NCBI RefSeq assembly: GCF_005222785.1
Contig: NZ_STGH01000001.1
Span: 372,001-436,000 of the forward strand
Length of the DNA: 64,000 nucleotides
From: Rhodobacter sp. SY28-1
Lineage (GTDB): Bacteria; Pseudomonadota; Alphaproteobacteria; Rhodobacterales; Rhodobacteraceae
Direction: 5' to 3'
Shown here: piece after piece, positions 7,010 to 16,545 of the stretch
Layout of the letters: each line of letters opens with the position of its first letter
How positions within the stretch are numbered: the first letter of the stretch is position 1
Notes under the pieces: model-generated
What the model was told of the DNA's origin: nothing
Database searches by the model: none
Seen by the model: the letters and a program-made list of their open reading frames with translations, nothing else
Made by a program: the position numbers and the translations under genes

Positions 7010-9886
7010 ATGAAAGACTTCATCATCCCCGACCGCGATTTCGGCACCCCTGCCGCCAAGTCCAAGACGATGGTCACCCTGACCATCGACGGCTTTGACG
7101 TGACGGTCCCGGAAGGCACCAGCATCATGCGCGCGGCGGCTGAGGCGGGCATTCAGGTGCCGAAGCTTTGCGCCACCGACAGCGTTGACGCGTTCGGCTC
7201 CTGCCGGCTGTGCCTGGTAGAGATCGAGGGGCGGAATGGGACGCCTGCCTCTTGCACCACTCCGGTTGCGCCCGGCCTAAAGGTCCACACCCAGAACGCC
7301 AAGCTGAAACAGCTGCGGCGCGGAGTGATGGAGCTGTATATCTCGGACCACCCGCTGGATTGCCTGACCTGCTCGGCCAACGGCGATTGTGAGCTGCAGG
7401 ACATGGCGGGGGCCGTGGGCCTACGCGATGTGCGGTATGAGGCTGTAGATACACACTTCAAGGTGAAGAACACCTCGGGCGAAGCGAACCCGCTGTATAT
7501 ACCGCGCGACGATTCCAACCCCTATTTCAGCTACGACCCGCAGAAGTGCATCGTCTGCTCGCGCTGTGTGCGGGCTTGCGAGGAAGTGCAGGGGACTTTC
7601 GCGCTGACCATCGAGGGCCGGGGCTTTGACAGCCGCGTGTCCTTCGGGGCGAAGACCGACAACGCGCTGGCCTCGGATTGCGTCAGCTGTGGCGCCTGCG
7701 TGCAGGCCTGCCCGACGGCGACCCTGCAGGAGAAGTCGATCATCGAGATCGGCACGCCGTCACATGCCGTCATCACCACCTGCGCCTATTGCGGCGTGGG
7801 TTGCCAGTTCAAGGCGGAAATGCGCGGCGATGAGCTGGTTCGCATGACCCCCTACAAACACGGCAAGGCGAACCGGGGCCATTCCTGCGTCAAGGGCCGC
7901 TTCGCCTATGGCTACGCTACGCACCAGGATCGCATCCTGAAGCCGATGATCCGCGACAGCATCGACCAGCCCTGGCAGGAAGTGTCCTGGGCGGAGGCGA
8001 TGGAGTTTGCGGCGGCCAAGATGAAGGGCATCCAGGCCAAGTACGGGCGGAATTCGGTGGGGGTCATCACCTCCAGCCGCTGCACGAACGAAGAGGCTTA
8101 CCTTGTTCAGAAGCTGACCCGTGCGGTGTTCATGAACAACAACACCGACACCTGCGCGCGGGTGTGCCATTCGCCGACGGGCTATGGGCTGGGGCAGACC
8201 TTCGGCACCTCGGCAGGGACGCAAGACTTTGATTCCGTTGAGGAAGCCGACGTCATCATGGTGATCGGGGCCAACCCCCATGCCGGGCACCCGGTGTTCG
8301 CCAGCCGGATGAAGAAGCGCCTGCGGAAGGGAGCGAAGCTGATCGTCGTCGACCCGCGCCGGACGGAAACCGTGGAAGGCCCGCACTACAAGGCCGCGCA
8401 TCACCTGGCGCTGACGCCGGGGACGAACGTGGCTGTGGTTTCGGCGCTGGCGCATGTGATCGTGACGGAGAAGCTGTACAACGAAGAGTTCATCCGCACC
8501 CGCTGTGACTGGGACGAGTTCCAGGATTATGCCGAGTTCATCAGCCTCCCGAACCACTCGCCGGAAGCGGTGCAGATGGTTACTGGCGTTCCGGCTGAGG
8601 AAATCCGGCAGGCGGCGCGGCTGTATGCGACGGGCGGCAATGCGGCGATCTACTATGGGCTGGGCGTGACCGAGCATTCGCAAGGGTCCACCACCGTCAT
8701 CGGCATCGCCAACCTCGCCATGCTGACCGGCAACATCGGGCGGCGCGGGGTGGGGGTGAACCCGCTGCGGGGGCAGAACAACGTGCAGGGCTCTTGCGAC
8801 ATGGGGTCCTTCCCGCATGAGCTGCCGGGCTATCGCCATGTGAAGAACCCCGAAGTCCGTGCGATCTACGAGAAGGCCTGGGGCGTCACGCTGGACCCGG
8901 AACCCGGCCTGCGCATCCCGAACATGCTCGACGCGGCGGTCGAGGGGACGTTCAAGGGGTTGTATTGCCAGGGTGAGGACATCCTGCAATCCGACCCCGA
9001 CACCCACCACGTCGCGGCGGGTCTGGCGGCGATGGAGTGCGTGATCGTCCACGACCTGTTCCTGAACGAAACCGCGAACTACGCGCATGTGTTCTTCCCC
9101 GGGTCTTCGTTCCTGGAAAAGGACGGCACCTTCACCAATGCCGAGCGTCGGATAAACATGGTCCGCAAGGTGATGGCGCCGAAGCAGGGCTATGCCGACT
9201 GGGAAGTGACGCAGCTTTTCGCCAAAGCGATGGGCGCGGATTGGGGTTACACTCACCCGAGCCAGATCATGGAAGAGATCGCCATGACGACCCCGTCCTT
9301 CGCGGGGGTGTCCTATGAGAAGATCGAGACGATGGGCTCGATCCAGTGGCCCTGCAACGACAAGGCGCCCGAGGGCACGCCGCTGATGCACATCGACGGG
9401 TTTGTCCGGGGCAAGGGCAAGTTCATCCGCACCGAATACGTGGCGACGGATGAGAAAACCGGGCCGCGCTTCCCGCTGCTGCTGACGACGGGTCGCATCC
9501 TGTCGCAGTACAACGTCGGCGCTCAGACGCGGCGCACGGCGAACGTGGTCTGGCATGACGAGGACGTGCTGGAAATCCACCCGCACGACGCCGAAAACCG
9601 GGGCGTCCGGGATGGCGACTTCGTCCGTCTCGCCTCGCGGTCGGGGGAAACAACCCTGCGCGCGACGATCACCGACAAGGTTTCGCCCGGCGTGGTCTAC
9701 ACGACCTTCCACCACCCGGACACGCAGGCGAACGTCATCACGACGGACTTCAGCGACTGGGCGACGAACTGCCCGGAATACAAGGTGACGGCGGTGCAGG
9801 TCAGCCCCTCGAACGGGCCGTCGGAATGGCAGGAGGAATACGCGGCGCAGGCTGCCCTGTCGCGGCGGATTCTGGCGGCGGAATGA
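7010..9886 (+). CDS. fdsA: NAD-dependent formate dehydrogenase alpha (catalytic) subunit FdsA
   Basis: A 958-residue catalytic subunit that oxidises formate to CO2 at a bis-MGD molybdenum centre. The N-terminal NuoG-like part has a [2Fe-2S] site (CATDSVDAFGSCRLC), a histidine-cysteine [4Fe-4S] site (DHPLDCLTCSANGDC) and two ferredoxin-type sites (CIVCSRCVRAC, CVSCGACVQAC). A further [4Fe-4S] (CAYCGVGCQ) opens the molybdopterin domain. The molybdenum ligand is the second cysteine of CARVC, residue 386 from this start, the same number as Cys386 of R. capsulatus FdsA; this supports the ATG at 7010 over an upstream in-frame ATG at 6941. The C-terminal molybdopterin-dinucleotide-binding domain is complete. 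Confidence 0.97.
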   Translation: MKDFIIPDRDFGTPAAKSKTMVTLTIDGFDVTVPEGTSIMRAAAEAGIQVPKLCATDSVDAFGSCRLCLVEIEGRNGTPASCTTPVAPGLKVHTQNAKLKQLRRGVMELYISDHPLDCLTCSANGDCELQDMAGAVGLRDVRYEAVDTHFKVKNTSGEANPLYIPRDDSNPYFSYDPQKCIVCSRCVRACEEVQGTFALTIEGRGFDSRVSFGAKTDNALASDCVSCGACVQACPTATLQEKSIIEIGTPSHAVITTCAYCGVGCQFKAEMRGDELVRMTPYKHGKANRGHSCVKGRFAYGYATHQDRILKPMIRDSIDQPWQEVSWAEAMEFAAAKMKGIQAKYGRNSVGVITSSRCTNEEAYLVQKLTRAVFMNNNTDTCARVCHSPTGYGLGQTFGTSAGTQDFDSVEEADVIMVIGANPHAGHPVFASRMKKRLRKGAKLIVVDPRRTETVEGPHYKAAHHLALTPGTNVAVVSALAHVIVTEKLYNEEFIRTRCDWDEFQDYAEFISLPNHSPEAVQMVTGVPAEEIRQAARLYATGGNAAIYYGLGVTEHSQGSTTVIGIANLAMLTGNIGRRGVGVNPLRGQNNVQGSCDMGSFPHELPGYRHVKNPEVRAIYEKAWGVTLDPEPGLRIPNMLDAAVEGTFKGLYCQGEDILQSDPDTHHVAAGLAAMECVIVHDLFLNETANYAHVFFPGSSFLEKDGTFTNAERRINMVRKVMAPKQGYADWEVTQLFAKAMGADWGYTHPSQIMEEIAMTTPSFAGVSYEKIETMGSIQWPCNDKAPEGTPLMHIDGFVRGKGKFIRTEYVATDEKTGPRFPLLLTTGRILSQYNVGAQTRRTANVVWHDEDVLEIHPHDAENRGVRDGDFVRLASRSGETTLRATITDKVSPGVVYTTFHHPDTQANVITTDFSDWATNCPEYKVTAVQVSPSNGPSEWQEEYAAQAALSRRILAAE

Positions 9887-10683
9887 AGGGCGCGCGGCCA
9901 ACCCCTCGGCTGGTGTTCGGGTCTTCGGTTGCGGCCGGAGAACGGGTGCTGCCCGATGAGGTGGCCGTGGCGCTGTCGTTCAACGGGACGACGCAGGCGG
10001 TGATGATGGCGACGCCGGCGGACCTGGAGGACTTCGGGGTCGGGTTCGCGCTGACCGAGGGAATCGCCCGGCCGGAGGAGATTTTGTCCGTCGAAGTGGT
10101 CGAGGTTGACCGGGGCGTTGACGTGCAGGTCTGGTTGCGGCCCGAAGCGGACGCTCGGCTGGCGGCGCGGCGGCGGGTGATGGCGGGGCCGGTGGGCTGC
10201 GGGCTCTGCGGGATCGACAGCATCGACCAGGCGCTGCGCGAGGTGCCGGTGGTGGTGCCGTCGCGGTTCCGGATGACCCCGGCGCAGGTTCTGGCGGCAG
10301 TGGCGGCCTTGCAGGGGGAGCAGCGGCTGCACGACGCGACGCGGGCGGTGCATGGGGCGGCGTTCTGGAACGGGCGGGTGCTGCTCGCGCGTGAGGACGT
10401 GGGCCGACACAACGCGCTGGACAAGCTGGTGGGCGGGATGATGCGGCAGGGGATCGCGCCGCAGGGTGCTGTGGTGCTGACCAGCCGGGTGTCGACGGAC
10501 ATGGTGCAGAAGGTCGCGATGCTGGGGGCGCCGATGGTGATTGCCGTGTCGGCCCCGACGGTCGCGGCGGTGGAGCTGGCGGAGGCGTCGGGGATTACTC
10601 TGATTGCCTTGGCGAAGGGGGACCGGTTCGAGGTCTTCAGCCACACGGATCGGATTTTGACGGAGGTGCCGCATGTCGGTTGA
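9883..10683 (+). CDS. fdsC: FdhD-family sulfurtransferase / formate dehydrogenase chaperone FdsC
   Basis: A 266-residue FdhD-family protein. Members bind the bis-MGD cofactor and sulfurate it before insertion into formate dehydrogenase. The CX2C motif GCGLCG (residues about 105-110) and the conserved AREDVGRHNALDK segment are present. The ATG at 9883 overlaps the fdsA stop by 4 bp and was chosen over an upstream in-frame start at 9826 inside fdsA. It is followed, with an 11-bp overlap, by fdsD. Confidence 0.94.
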   Translation: MKGARPTPRLVFGSSVAAGERVLPDEVAVALSFNGTTQAVMMATPADLEDFGVGFALTEGIARPEEILSVEVVEVDRGVDVQVWLRPEADARLAARRRVMAGPVGCGLCGIDSIDQALREVPVVVPSRFRMTPAQVLAAVAALQGEQRLHDATRAVHGAAFWNGRVLLAREDVGRHNALDKLVGGMMRQGIAPQGAVVLTSRVSTDMVQKVAMLGAPMVIAVSAPTVAAVELAEASGITLIALAKGDRFEVFSHTDRILTEVPHVG

Positions 10684-10900
10684 AAAGATCACGCGGATGG
10701 CGAACGACATCGCCAAGTTCATGGAATCGAAGCCGCATGACGAGGGGGTGGCGCTGCTTGCGGCCCACATCAACGACTTCTGGGACCCCCGGATGCGGCG
10801 GCAGCTGTTCGAGATCCTGGATGCGGGCGGGGCGGGGCTGCGGCCTCTGGTTCGGGACGCCGGGCCCGCGATCCGGCGGCCGGTGGCCGAGGCGGCGTGA
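10673..10900 (+). CDS. fdsD: Formate dehydrogenase delta subunit FdsD
   Basis: A 75-residue protein with the family signature ITRMANDIAKF and HINDFWDPRMRRQL. FdsD is the small last subunit of fds operons and is needed for an active enzyme, probably helping cofactor insertion. It overlaps fdsC by 11 bp and ends the operon. The C-terminal 20 residues are low in conservation. Confidence 0.93.
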   Translation: MSVEKITRMANDIAKFMESKPHDEGVALLAAHINDFWDPRMRRQLFEILDAGGAGLRPLVRDAGPAIRRPVAEAA

Positions 10901-10903
10901 GGC

Positions 10904-10918
10904 TGTCCACGGTGGACA
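10904..10918. promoter_or_regulatory. Short perfect palindrome after fdsD
   Basis: TGTCCAC, one central base, then GTGGACA: a perfect 7-bp dyad four bases after the fdsD stop codon. With a one-base centre it cannot form a useful hairpin, so a protein-binding site is more likely than a terminator. There is no T-tract. Its role is unknown. Confidence 0.35.
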
Positions 10919-11000
10919 AACGCTGATACCTTTGCAAGATCAATGGCTTGGTCTCAGCCGTTGAGAATTGATTAACCTCTTTTCTGGGGCTGGCTGCAAC

Positions 11001-11037
11001 CCCCTCACCCTGACCCTCTCCCCCTGGGGGAGAGGGG
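11001..11037 (+). repeat. Repeat family A copy 1 (CCCTCACCCTGACCCTCTCC type)
   Basis: A GC-rich palindromic repeat: a CCCTCACC-CCCTCTCCCC arm followed by GGGGGAGAGGGG. Related copies lie at 11854, 26512 and 54953. It lies between fdsD and the ProC-like gene and may form a stem of about 10 bp. This element type is widespread in GC-rich Proteobacteria. Confidence 0.75.
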
Positions 11038-11100
11038 ACGCGGGTTGATGCGGCGGCACTTCCCTTGCAACGTCGCTGGGTCTGGAAGGTGGGGATTGCG

Positions 11101-11847
11101 GTGCGTCTGGGGTTCATCGGGACGGGAAACATCACTGCGGCGATGGTCGAGGGGCTGGGCGGCGGGGTGGTCCTGTCGCCTCGTGGCGCTGCGATGGCGG
11201 CGGACCTGGCCCGGCGGTTTCCTGGAGTGACGGTGGCCGAGAGCAATCAGGCGGTCGTCGAGCAGTGTGACATGGTGGTGCTGGCGATCCGGCCGCAGGT
11301 GGCGGAGGAGGTCGTGCGGGGGCTGCGATTCCGGGCGGGGCAGAAGGTGCTGAGCCTGGTGGCGGCGACGCCGGTCGAGGTGATCCGGGGGTGGATAGGG
11401 CTGGACCTGCCGGTGATCCGGGCGATCCCGCTGCCCTTTGTGGCGGACCGGCGCCGTGTGACGCCGATCATTCCGCCTGACCCGGAGGTGGCGGCGCTGT
11501 TCGACCGGCTGGGGCAGGCGGTGGAATGCCGGACGCAGGAGGAGTTCGACCTGCTGGCCGTGGGGTCGGCTCTGATGGGGAGCTACTTCGGGCTGTTGGA
11601 GGTGGCGCAGGATTGGCTGGTGGAGCGGGGCCTACCGGAGGCTGCGGCCAAGGACTACATGGCGGGGCTGTTCGCCAATCTGGGGCGGGAGGCGGAAGGG
11701 TCTGGGAAGAGTTTCGGCGCGCTGCGCGACGAGTATTCGACGCATGGCGGGCTGAACGAGCAGGTGTTCCGGGTGTTCGGCGAGGAAGGCGGGGTCGCGG
11801 CTTTGCGAGGGGCGCTGGGTCAGGTTCTGGAGCGCGTGCGAGGCTGA
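11101..11847 (+). CDS. ProC-like pyrroline-5-carboxylate reductase family protein
   Basis: A 248-residue NAD(P)-binding protein of the pyrroline-5-carboxylate reductase family (last step of proline synthesis). The Rossmann motif is GFIGTGNIT at residue 4. The middle holds VLAIRPQVAEEV and the C-terminal dimerisation helices run from SALMGSYFGLLE onward. The GTG at 11101 has a purine-rich site (AGGTGGGG) at a fitting distance; an in-frame TTG at 11065 is the alternative. ProC normally has a conserved MPNTP segment; here it is IPLPFVADRR, so this is probably a divergent paralogue whose substrate is uncertain. Repeats flank it on both sides. Confidence 0.75.
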   Translation: MRLGFIGTGNITAAMVEGLGGGVVLSPRGAAMAADLARRFPGVTVAESNQAVVEQCDMVVLAIRPQVAEEVVRGLRFRAGQKVLSLVAATPVEVIRGWIGLDLPVIRAIPLPFVADRRRVTPIIPPDPEVAALFDRLGQAVECRTQEEFDLLAVGSALMGSYFGLLEVAQDWLVERGLPEAAAKDYMAGLFANLGREAEGSGKSFGALRDEYSTHGGLNEQVFRVFGEEGGVAALRGALGQVLERVRG

Positions 11848-11853
11848 GCGGGC

Positions 11854-11894
11854 GCCCCCACCCCCGACCCCTCCCCACGGAGGGAGAGGGGAGG
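11854..11894 (+). repeat. Repeat family A copy 2
   Basis: A degenerate copy of the family A element, with CCCCTCCCC and GGGAGAGGGG arms. It begins 7 bases after the ProC-like stop, in a convergent intergenic region, where it could also serve as a hairpin terminator. Confidence 0.65.
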
Positions 11895-11931
11895 CACGGG
11901 GCGGGTGCGCGGAACTGGATGCGTCGGCTTT

Positions 11932-11981
11932 GGCCGGGGCGTTGCTGCCTCCGGCGGGAGTATTTGGAAAAGGGCAAATGG
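11932..11981 (+). repeat. Repeat family B copy 1 (hairpin plus GAGTATTT...AAATG tail)
   Basis: A short GC-rich hairpin (GCCGGGG with CTCCGGC) followed by GGGAGTATTTGG and then AAGGGCAAATG. The layout of hairpin, GAGTATTT-like box and AAATG end is shared with the copies at 33557, 36301 and 53491. It lies just beyond the 3' end of rfbA. Confidence 0.65.
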
Positions 11982-11994
11982 TTTGGGTGGGGGC

Positions 11995-12885
11995 CTAGCG
12001 TTTCGGGGCGGGCTGTTCCTTGAGGACGCTGGTCAGGTGCGCGCCGTAGCTGGACTTGCCGAAGACCTGGGCTTGGCGTTCCATCCCGGCGCGGTCGATC
12101 CAGCCCATCTGGAAGGCGATCTCGTCCGGGGAGCCGACCTGCATGCCTTGGCGGTCCTGCAAGGTGCGGACGAAGTTCCCGGCGTCGAGGAGGCTGCCCG
12201 GGGTGCCGGTGTCGAGCCAGGCAAAGCCGCGGCCCATGCGTTCGACCTGGAGCGAGCCCTCGGCGAGGTAGTGTTCGAGGACGTCGACGATTTCAAGCTC
12301 GCCACGCGGGGAGGGCTTGATCTGCGCGGCGATGTCAGGGGCGCGGCCGTCGAGGAAATAGAGGCCGGTGATGGCAAAGCTGGAGGGGGGGTCCTTGGGC
12401 TTCTCGATGATCTGGGTGACGCGGCCATCGGCGTCGAAGGCCGCCACGCCGTAGCGTTCGGGGTCGGAGACATGGTAGCCGAAGACTGTCCCGCCCGAGG
12501 GTTGTTGGTTGGCGCGGTGCAGAATCTCGGGCAGGCCGTGGCCGAAGAAGATGTTGTCGCCAAGGACCATGGCCGAGGGCGCGCCGTTCAGGAAGTCGCG
12601 GGTCAGAAGGTAGGCCTGCGCCAGACCTTCCGGCTTTTCCTGGATGATCCAGGTGAAGCTGACGCCCCATTGGCTGCCGTCGCCCAGAAGGCGCTGGAAC
12701 TGGGGCTGGTCTTCGGGGGTGGTGATGATCGCGATCTCGCGGATGCCCGCCAGCATCAGGACCGAGATCGGGTAGTAGATCATCGGCTTGTCGTAGATCG
12801 GCAGCAGTTGCTTGGAGGTGCCCAGCGTGATCGGCCAGAGGCGGGAGCCGGTGCCCCCGGCGAGGAGGATGCCTTTGCGGGTCAT
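11995..12885 (-). CDS. rfbA: Glucose-1-phosphate thymidylyltransferase
   Basis: A 296-residue nucleotidyltransferase that makes dTDP-glucose from glucose-1-phosphate and dTTP, the first step of dTDP-L-rhamnose synthesis. The signature GILLAGGTGSRLWP is at residue 4, with SKQLLPIYDKPMIYYP, VLGDNIFFG and IIEKPKDP following. The ATG at 12885 overlaps the rfbD stop by 4 bp and starts directly before the glycine-rich motif. It is the last gene of the minus-strand operon rfbC-rfbB-rfbD-rfbA. Confidence 0.96.
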   Translation of the reverse strand: MTRKGILLAGGTGSRLWPITLGTSKQLLPIYDKPMIYYPISVLMLAGIREIAIITTPEDQPQFQRLLGDGSQWGVSFTWIIQEKPEGLAQAYLLTRDFLNGAPSAMVLGDNIFFGHGLPEILHRANQQPSGGTVFGYHVSDPERYGVAAFDADGRVTQIIEKPKDPPSSFAITGLYFLDGRAPDIAAQIKPSPRGELEIVDVLEHYLAEGSLQVERMGRGFAWLDTGTPGSLLDAGNFVRTLQDRQGMQVGSPDEIAFQMGWIDRAGMERQAQVFGKSSYGAHLTSVLKEQPAPKR

Positions 12886-13727
12886 TGGGTCAGCTCCTTC
12901 ACGATCGCTTTCAGACCCTGCCGCCAGTCGGGGCGGGGGATGCCGAATGCGGCGGTAAATGCACTGCAATCAAGGCGGGAATTCAGCGGTCGTTTGGCCG
13001 GGGTGGGGTATTCGGCGGTGGGGATGTCATTGATCCGGCAGGGCAGGTTTGCCTCGGCCATGATGGCGCGGGCGAAATCGGCCCAACTGGTGTCGGGGGC
13101 GCCGGAGAAGTGGTGGGTGCCGCCGCTTGCGCCTTGGGTCATGGCTTTGGCGGCGGTGAGAAGCGCGTCGGCGATGGCGGCGGCGGGGGTCGGGCCGCCG
13201 ATCTGGTCGGCGACGACGTTCAGGCTTTCCCGCTCGGCCCCGAGCCGCAGCATCGTTTTCACGAAGTTTGCGCCATGAGCGGAGACGACCCAGGAGGTGC
13301 GGAGGATGAGGTGGTTTCCGCTAGCGGCGCGGACGCCTTTTTCGCCGGCAAGTTTGGAGCGGCCGTAGGCGTTTTGCGGGGCGGTGGGGTGGTCGGGAGT
13401 GAAGGGCTGATCACCTGCGCCGTCGAAGACGTAGTCGGTGGAGATGTGGAGGAAGGGCACGCCCTTCGCGGCGGCGGCTTGGGCCATGGCGGTGGGGGCG
13501 TCGCCGTTGACCGTGGTGGCGGCAGCTTCCTCGGTTTCTGCCTTGTCGACGGCGGTCCAGGCGGCGGCGTTGATGATTGCCTGGGCGTCAGAGGCTGCGA
13601 TCGCGGCGGCGCAGGCGGCGGGGTTCGTCAGGTCAGCCTCGTCGCGGCCAAGGTAGGTGGCGTCGGGGGCGAGGCGCTGAAGCTCGCGGGCGACCTGGCC
13701 GGTCTTGCCGAAAACGAGAAGCTTCAT
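12882..13727 (-). CDS. rfbD: dTDP-4-dehydrorhamnose reductase
   Basis: A 281-residue extended-SDR enzyme that reduces dTDP-4-dehydrorhamnose to dTDP-L-rhamnose. The cofactor motif [10 protein letters not shown], the STDYVFDG motif and the catalytic YGRSK are visible. It starts at 13727 and overlaps its neighbours by 4 bp on both sides (rfbB before, rfbA after). The alternative start at 13778 would lie inside rfbB and lacks conserved sequence. Confidence 0.95.
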   Translation of the reverse strand: MKLLVFGKTGQVARELQRLAPDATYLGRDEADLTNPAACAAAIAASDAQAIINAAAWTAVDKAETEEAAATTVNGDAPTAMAQAAAAKGVPFLHISTDYVFDGAGDQPFTPDHPTAPQNAYGRSKLAGEKGVRAASGNHLILRTSWVVSAHGANFVKTMLRLGAERESLNVVADQIGGPTPAAAIADALLTAAKAMTQGASGGTHHFSGAPDTSWADFARAIMAEANLPCRINDIPTAEYPTPAKRPLNSRLDCSAFTAAFGIPRPDWRQGLKAIVKELTQ

Positions 13728-14761
13728 GCCTTGCCCAGCCTTTCGCCCACGCCTTGCCGGTTCAGGAGCGGGCGCCACCAGGCTTCGTTGTCGAGATACC
13801 AGCGGACGGTGCGTCTGAGGCCCTCTTCGACGGTGACCGAGGGCCGCCAGCCGAGTTCGTCGCGGATGCGGGAGGGGTCGATGGCGTAGCGGGCGTCGTG
13901 GCCGGGGCGGTCGGTGACGAAGGTGATCTGGTCGGAATAGGGGGTGGCCTTGGGGGCCATCTCGTCAAGGAGGGCGCAGATGGTGCGGACGAGGTCGATG
14001 TTGCGACGTTCGTTCTCGCCGCCGATGTTGTAGCTGCGGTTGAGTGCGCCCTTTTCCAGGACGAGGAGGAGGGCGTCGGCGTGGTCTTCGACGTAAAGCC
14101 AGTCGCGGATGTTTTCGCCCTTGCCGTAGACGGGGATGGGCTTGCCGTGCAAGGCGTTCAGGATGACGACGGGGATCAGTTTCTCGGGGAAGTGGTAGGG
14201 GCCGTAGTTGTTCGAGCAGTTGGTGAGGACCACGGGTAGTCCGTAGGTCTCGGCCCAGGCGCGGACGAGGTGGTCGGAGGCGGCTTTCGACGCGGAATAG
14301 GGCGAGCGGGGGTCGTAGGGGGTGTGTTCGGTGAACTGGCCTTCGAGGCCGAGGGAGCCGAAGACCTCGTCGGTGGAGATGTGGTGGAAGCGGAAGGCTT
14401 CGGGTTTTCCGGCGCGGGTCCAGTGGGCGCGGGCGGCCTCCAGCATGTTGAAGGTGCCGGTGATGTTCGTTTCGATGAAGTCCGCCGGGCCGTCGATGGA
14501 GCGGTCGACGTGGCTTTCGGCGGCGAGGTGCATCACTGCGGTGGGGTTGTGCAGCGCGAAGATGCGGTCAAGGGCAGAGCGGTCGCGGATGTCGGCTTGT
14601 TCGAAGCTGTAGAGGTTGGACTGGGCGACGGAGGCCACGTTGGCGGCGTTCGCGGCATAGGTCATTGCGTCGAGGTTGACGACTTCGTGGCCACGTTGGA
14701 CGGCCAGGCGGACGACGGCGGAGCCGATGAAGCCGCAGCCGCCGGTGACGAGGAGCTTCAT
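13724..14761 (-). CDS. rfbB: dTDP-glucose 4,6-dehydratase
   Basis: A 345-residue extended-SDR dehydratase that converts dTDP-glucose to dTDP-4-keto-6-deoxyglucose. The start [15 protein letters not shown] carries the NAD-binding motif. [39 protein letters not shown] (catalytic YxxxK) and [14 protein letters not shown] are all family hallmarks. Length is as expected. It is the second gene of the operon, with 4-bp overlaps on both sides. Confidence 0.97.
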   Translation of the reverse strand: MKLLVTGGCGFIGSAVVRLAVQRGHEVVNLDAMTYAANAANVASVAQSNLYSFEQADIRDRSALDRIFALHNPTAVMHLAAESHVDRSIDGPADFIETNITGTFNMLEAARAHWTRAGKPEAFRFHHISTDEVFGSLGLEGQFTEHTPYDPRSPYSASKAASDHLVRAWAETYGLPVVLTNCSNNYGPYHFPEKLIPVVILNALHGKPIPVYGKGENIRDWLYVEDHADALLLVLEKGALNRSYNIGGENERRNIDLVRTICALLDEMAPKATPYSDQITFVTDRPGHDARYAIDPSRIRDELGWRPSVTVEEGLRRTVRWYLDNEAWWRPLLNRQGVGERLGKA

Positions 14762-15321
14762 TCGGGGACCCCGTAGCGGAAGGGGTGGCCGATGTCTGAC
14801 AGGAGGGGGGCCTTGGCGTCTTTGTCGGACAGGATCGGCGTCGTGGTGCCCCAGTCGATGCCAAGGGTCGGGTCATCCCAGCGGACGGCGCCGTCGTTTT
14901 CGGGGCTGTAGAGGTCAGAGCATTTGTACTGCACCTCGGTGTCGTCGGTGAGGGTGACGAAGCCGTGCAGGAAGCCCTTGGGAACGAACAGCTGGCGGCC
15001 GTTGTCTGGGGTCAGTTCGACGGAAACGTGTTGGCCGTAGGTGGGCGAACCGGTGCGGATGTCGACAGCGACGTCAAGGATCGCACCGCGCGAGCAGCGG
15101 ACCAGCTTGTCCTGTGCGCGGGGTGGGGACTGGAAGTGGAGGCCACGCAGGGTGCCTTTGGTGGCCGAGAAGGAGTGGTTGTCCTGCACCCAAGGCAGGT
15201 CGAGGCCCGCGTCGGCCATGCGGGCGGCGTTCCAGGTTTCCATGAACCAGCCGCGCGCGTCGCCAAAGCGGCGGGGGGTGAGGATCAGGACGTCGGAAAT
15301 CGCGGTGGGCTCAATCTGCAT
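14758..15321 (-). CDS. rfbC: dTDP-4-dehydrorhamnose 3,5-epimerase
   Basis: A 187-residue cupin-fold epimerase. [17 protein letters not shown], the catalytic-histidine segment [20 protein letters not shown] and [10 protein letters not shown] are characteristic. The ATG at 15321 is the first gene of the rhamnose operon and faces the divergent saccharopine dehydrogenase gene across 153 bp. No glycosyltransferase or O-antigen gene lies nearby, so the operon supplies a nucleotide sugar used elsewhere. Confidence 0.96.
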   Translation of the reverse strand: MQIEPTAISDVLILTPRRFGDARGWFMETWNAARMADAGLDLPWVQDNHSFSATKGTLRGLHFQSPPRAQDKLVRCSRGAILDVAVDIRTGSPTYGQHVSVELTPDNGRQLFVPKGFLHGFVTLTDDTEVQYKCSDLYSPENDGAVRWDDPTLGIDWGTTTPILSDKDAKAPLLSDIGHPFRYGVPE

Positions 15322-15355
15322 TGGCAAAACTCGGAAGGAACGGGTGGGGCAGACT

Positions 15356-15374
15356 TGCGACGATATGTGTCGCA
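15356..15374. promoter_or_regulatory. Inverted repeat in the rfbC / saccharopine dehydrogenase divergent region
   Basis: TGCGAC (15356-15361) and GTCGCA (15369-15374) form a perfect 6-bp dyad with a 7-base centre, extended on the outside by ACT and AGT after a small offset. Its place about 35 bp from the rfbC start and 100 bp from the saccharopine dehydrogenase start suits an operator. The binding protein is unknown. Confidence 0.45.
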
Positions 15375-15474
15375 TTGCAAGTCGGGAAGGGCTGGAAACA
15401 GTCTGTTTGCGGGGTTTTGCAGCGGGGGGTCTTGGGCTATCACGAGGGCCGAGAGCTTGGGGAGGGACGGGGAC

Positions 15475-16524
15475 ATGACCCATCTTTGGGTGCGCGCGGA
15501 ACAGCGGCCGAATGAAGAGCGGGTCGGTCTGACGCCCGAAGGCGCGGCGGCGCTGGTGAAGGCGGGGATCCGGGTGACGGTGGAGCGGTCGTCGGTCCGG
15601 GCGATCCCGCTGGACGGCTATGTCGCGGCGGGGTGCGAGATTGCCGAGGAGAACCTTTGGCCGAAGGCTCCCGCCGATGCGATCATCTTCGGGCTGAAGG
15701 AATTGCCGGAGGATGGGACGCCGCTGACGCACCGGCACATCATGTTCGGGCATGCCTACAAGGGGCAACCGGCGGGGCGGGTGCTGTTGCAGCGGTTCAA
15801 GGCTGGCGGCGGGGTGTTGTATGATCTGGAGTATCTGGTGGGCGAGGACGGTCGCCGGGTGGCGGCCTTTGGCTATTGGGCGGGCTATGCGGGGGCGGCT
15901 GTCAGCCTGAAATGCTGGGCGGCGCAACAGCGCGGGGGGATCGCGGGGCCGGTGCGGAAGGTGCCATCGAAGGATGCGCTTCTGGCTCAGCTGGGTGAGG
16001 AGTTGGCGGGACTTGGTCGCCCGCGCGCGATCATCATCGGGGCCTTGGGGCGCGTGGGCACGGGGGCTGCGGACCTGTGCACGGCGATGGGTGTCGCGGT
16101 GACGAAGTGGGACATGGCCGAGACGGCGAGCGGCGGGCCGTTCCCGGAGATCTTGCAGCACGAGATTTTCCTGAACTGCATTCTGGCGCGGCCGGGGTGT
16201 CCGGTGTTCGTGCCGGCCAGTGCTAAGACCGATGCGCGGAAGTTGACGGTGATCGGGGATATCGCCTGCGACCCGACCTCGGATTTCTCACCCATCAAGG
16301 TCTATGACCGGGCGACGGAGTGGGATTCTCCGGCTTTGCGGGTGCATGACAACCCACCGCTGGACGTGACGGCCATCGACAACCTGCCCTCACTGATGCC
16401 GGTGGAATCCTCGCAGGACTATGCGGCGCAGTTGCTGCCGTCACTGCTGACGCTGACGGCGCTGGACGCGGGCGTCTGGGGGCGGGCGAAGGTGGAATTC
16501 GACAGGCACGTCGCGGGCGTGTGA
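15475..16524 (+). CDS. Saccharopine dehydrogenase (NAD+, L-lysine-forming; LYS1-like)
   Basis: A 349-residue protein of the alanine dehydrogenase/LYS1 fold. It interconverts saccharopine with L-lysine and 2-oxoglutarate. The start MTHLWVRAEQRPNEERVGLTP is typical of LYS1 and of the lysine-ketoglutarate reductase domain; the nucleotide-binding motif is GALGRVGTGA. It is paired with a LYS9-like gene about 100 bp downstream, so the two could run the saccharopine route of lysine breakdown, which is known in some Proteobacteria. Direction of flux cannot be read from sequence. The upstream start at 14965 lies in rfbC and is excluded. Confidence 0.88.
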   Translation: MTHLWVRAEQRPNEERVGLTPEGAAALVKAGIRVTVERSSVRAIPLDGYVAAGCEIAEENLWPKAPADAIIFGLKELPEDGTPLTHRHIMFGHAYKGQPAGRVLLQRFKAGGGVLYDLEYLVGEDGRRVAAFGYWAGYAGAAVSLKCWAAQQRGGIAGPVRKVPSKDALLAQLGEELAGLGRPRAIIIGALGRVGTGAADLCTAMGVAVTKWDMAETASGGPFPEILQHEIFLNCILARPGCPVFVPASAKTDARKLTVIGDIACDPTSDFSPIKVYDRATEWDSPALRVHDNPPLDVTAIDNLPSLMPVESSQDYAAQLLPSLLTLTALDAGVWGRAKVEFDRHVAGV

Positions 16525-16545
16525 GCAACAGATCATCCGGGGACC

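Noticed and set aside
11995-15321. O-antigen or capsule biosynthesis island
   Set aside because: Only the four dTDP-rhamnose genes are present; there are no glycosyltransferases, Wzx/Wzy genes or GC shift.
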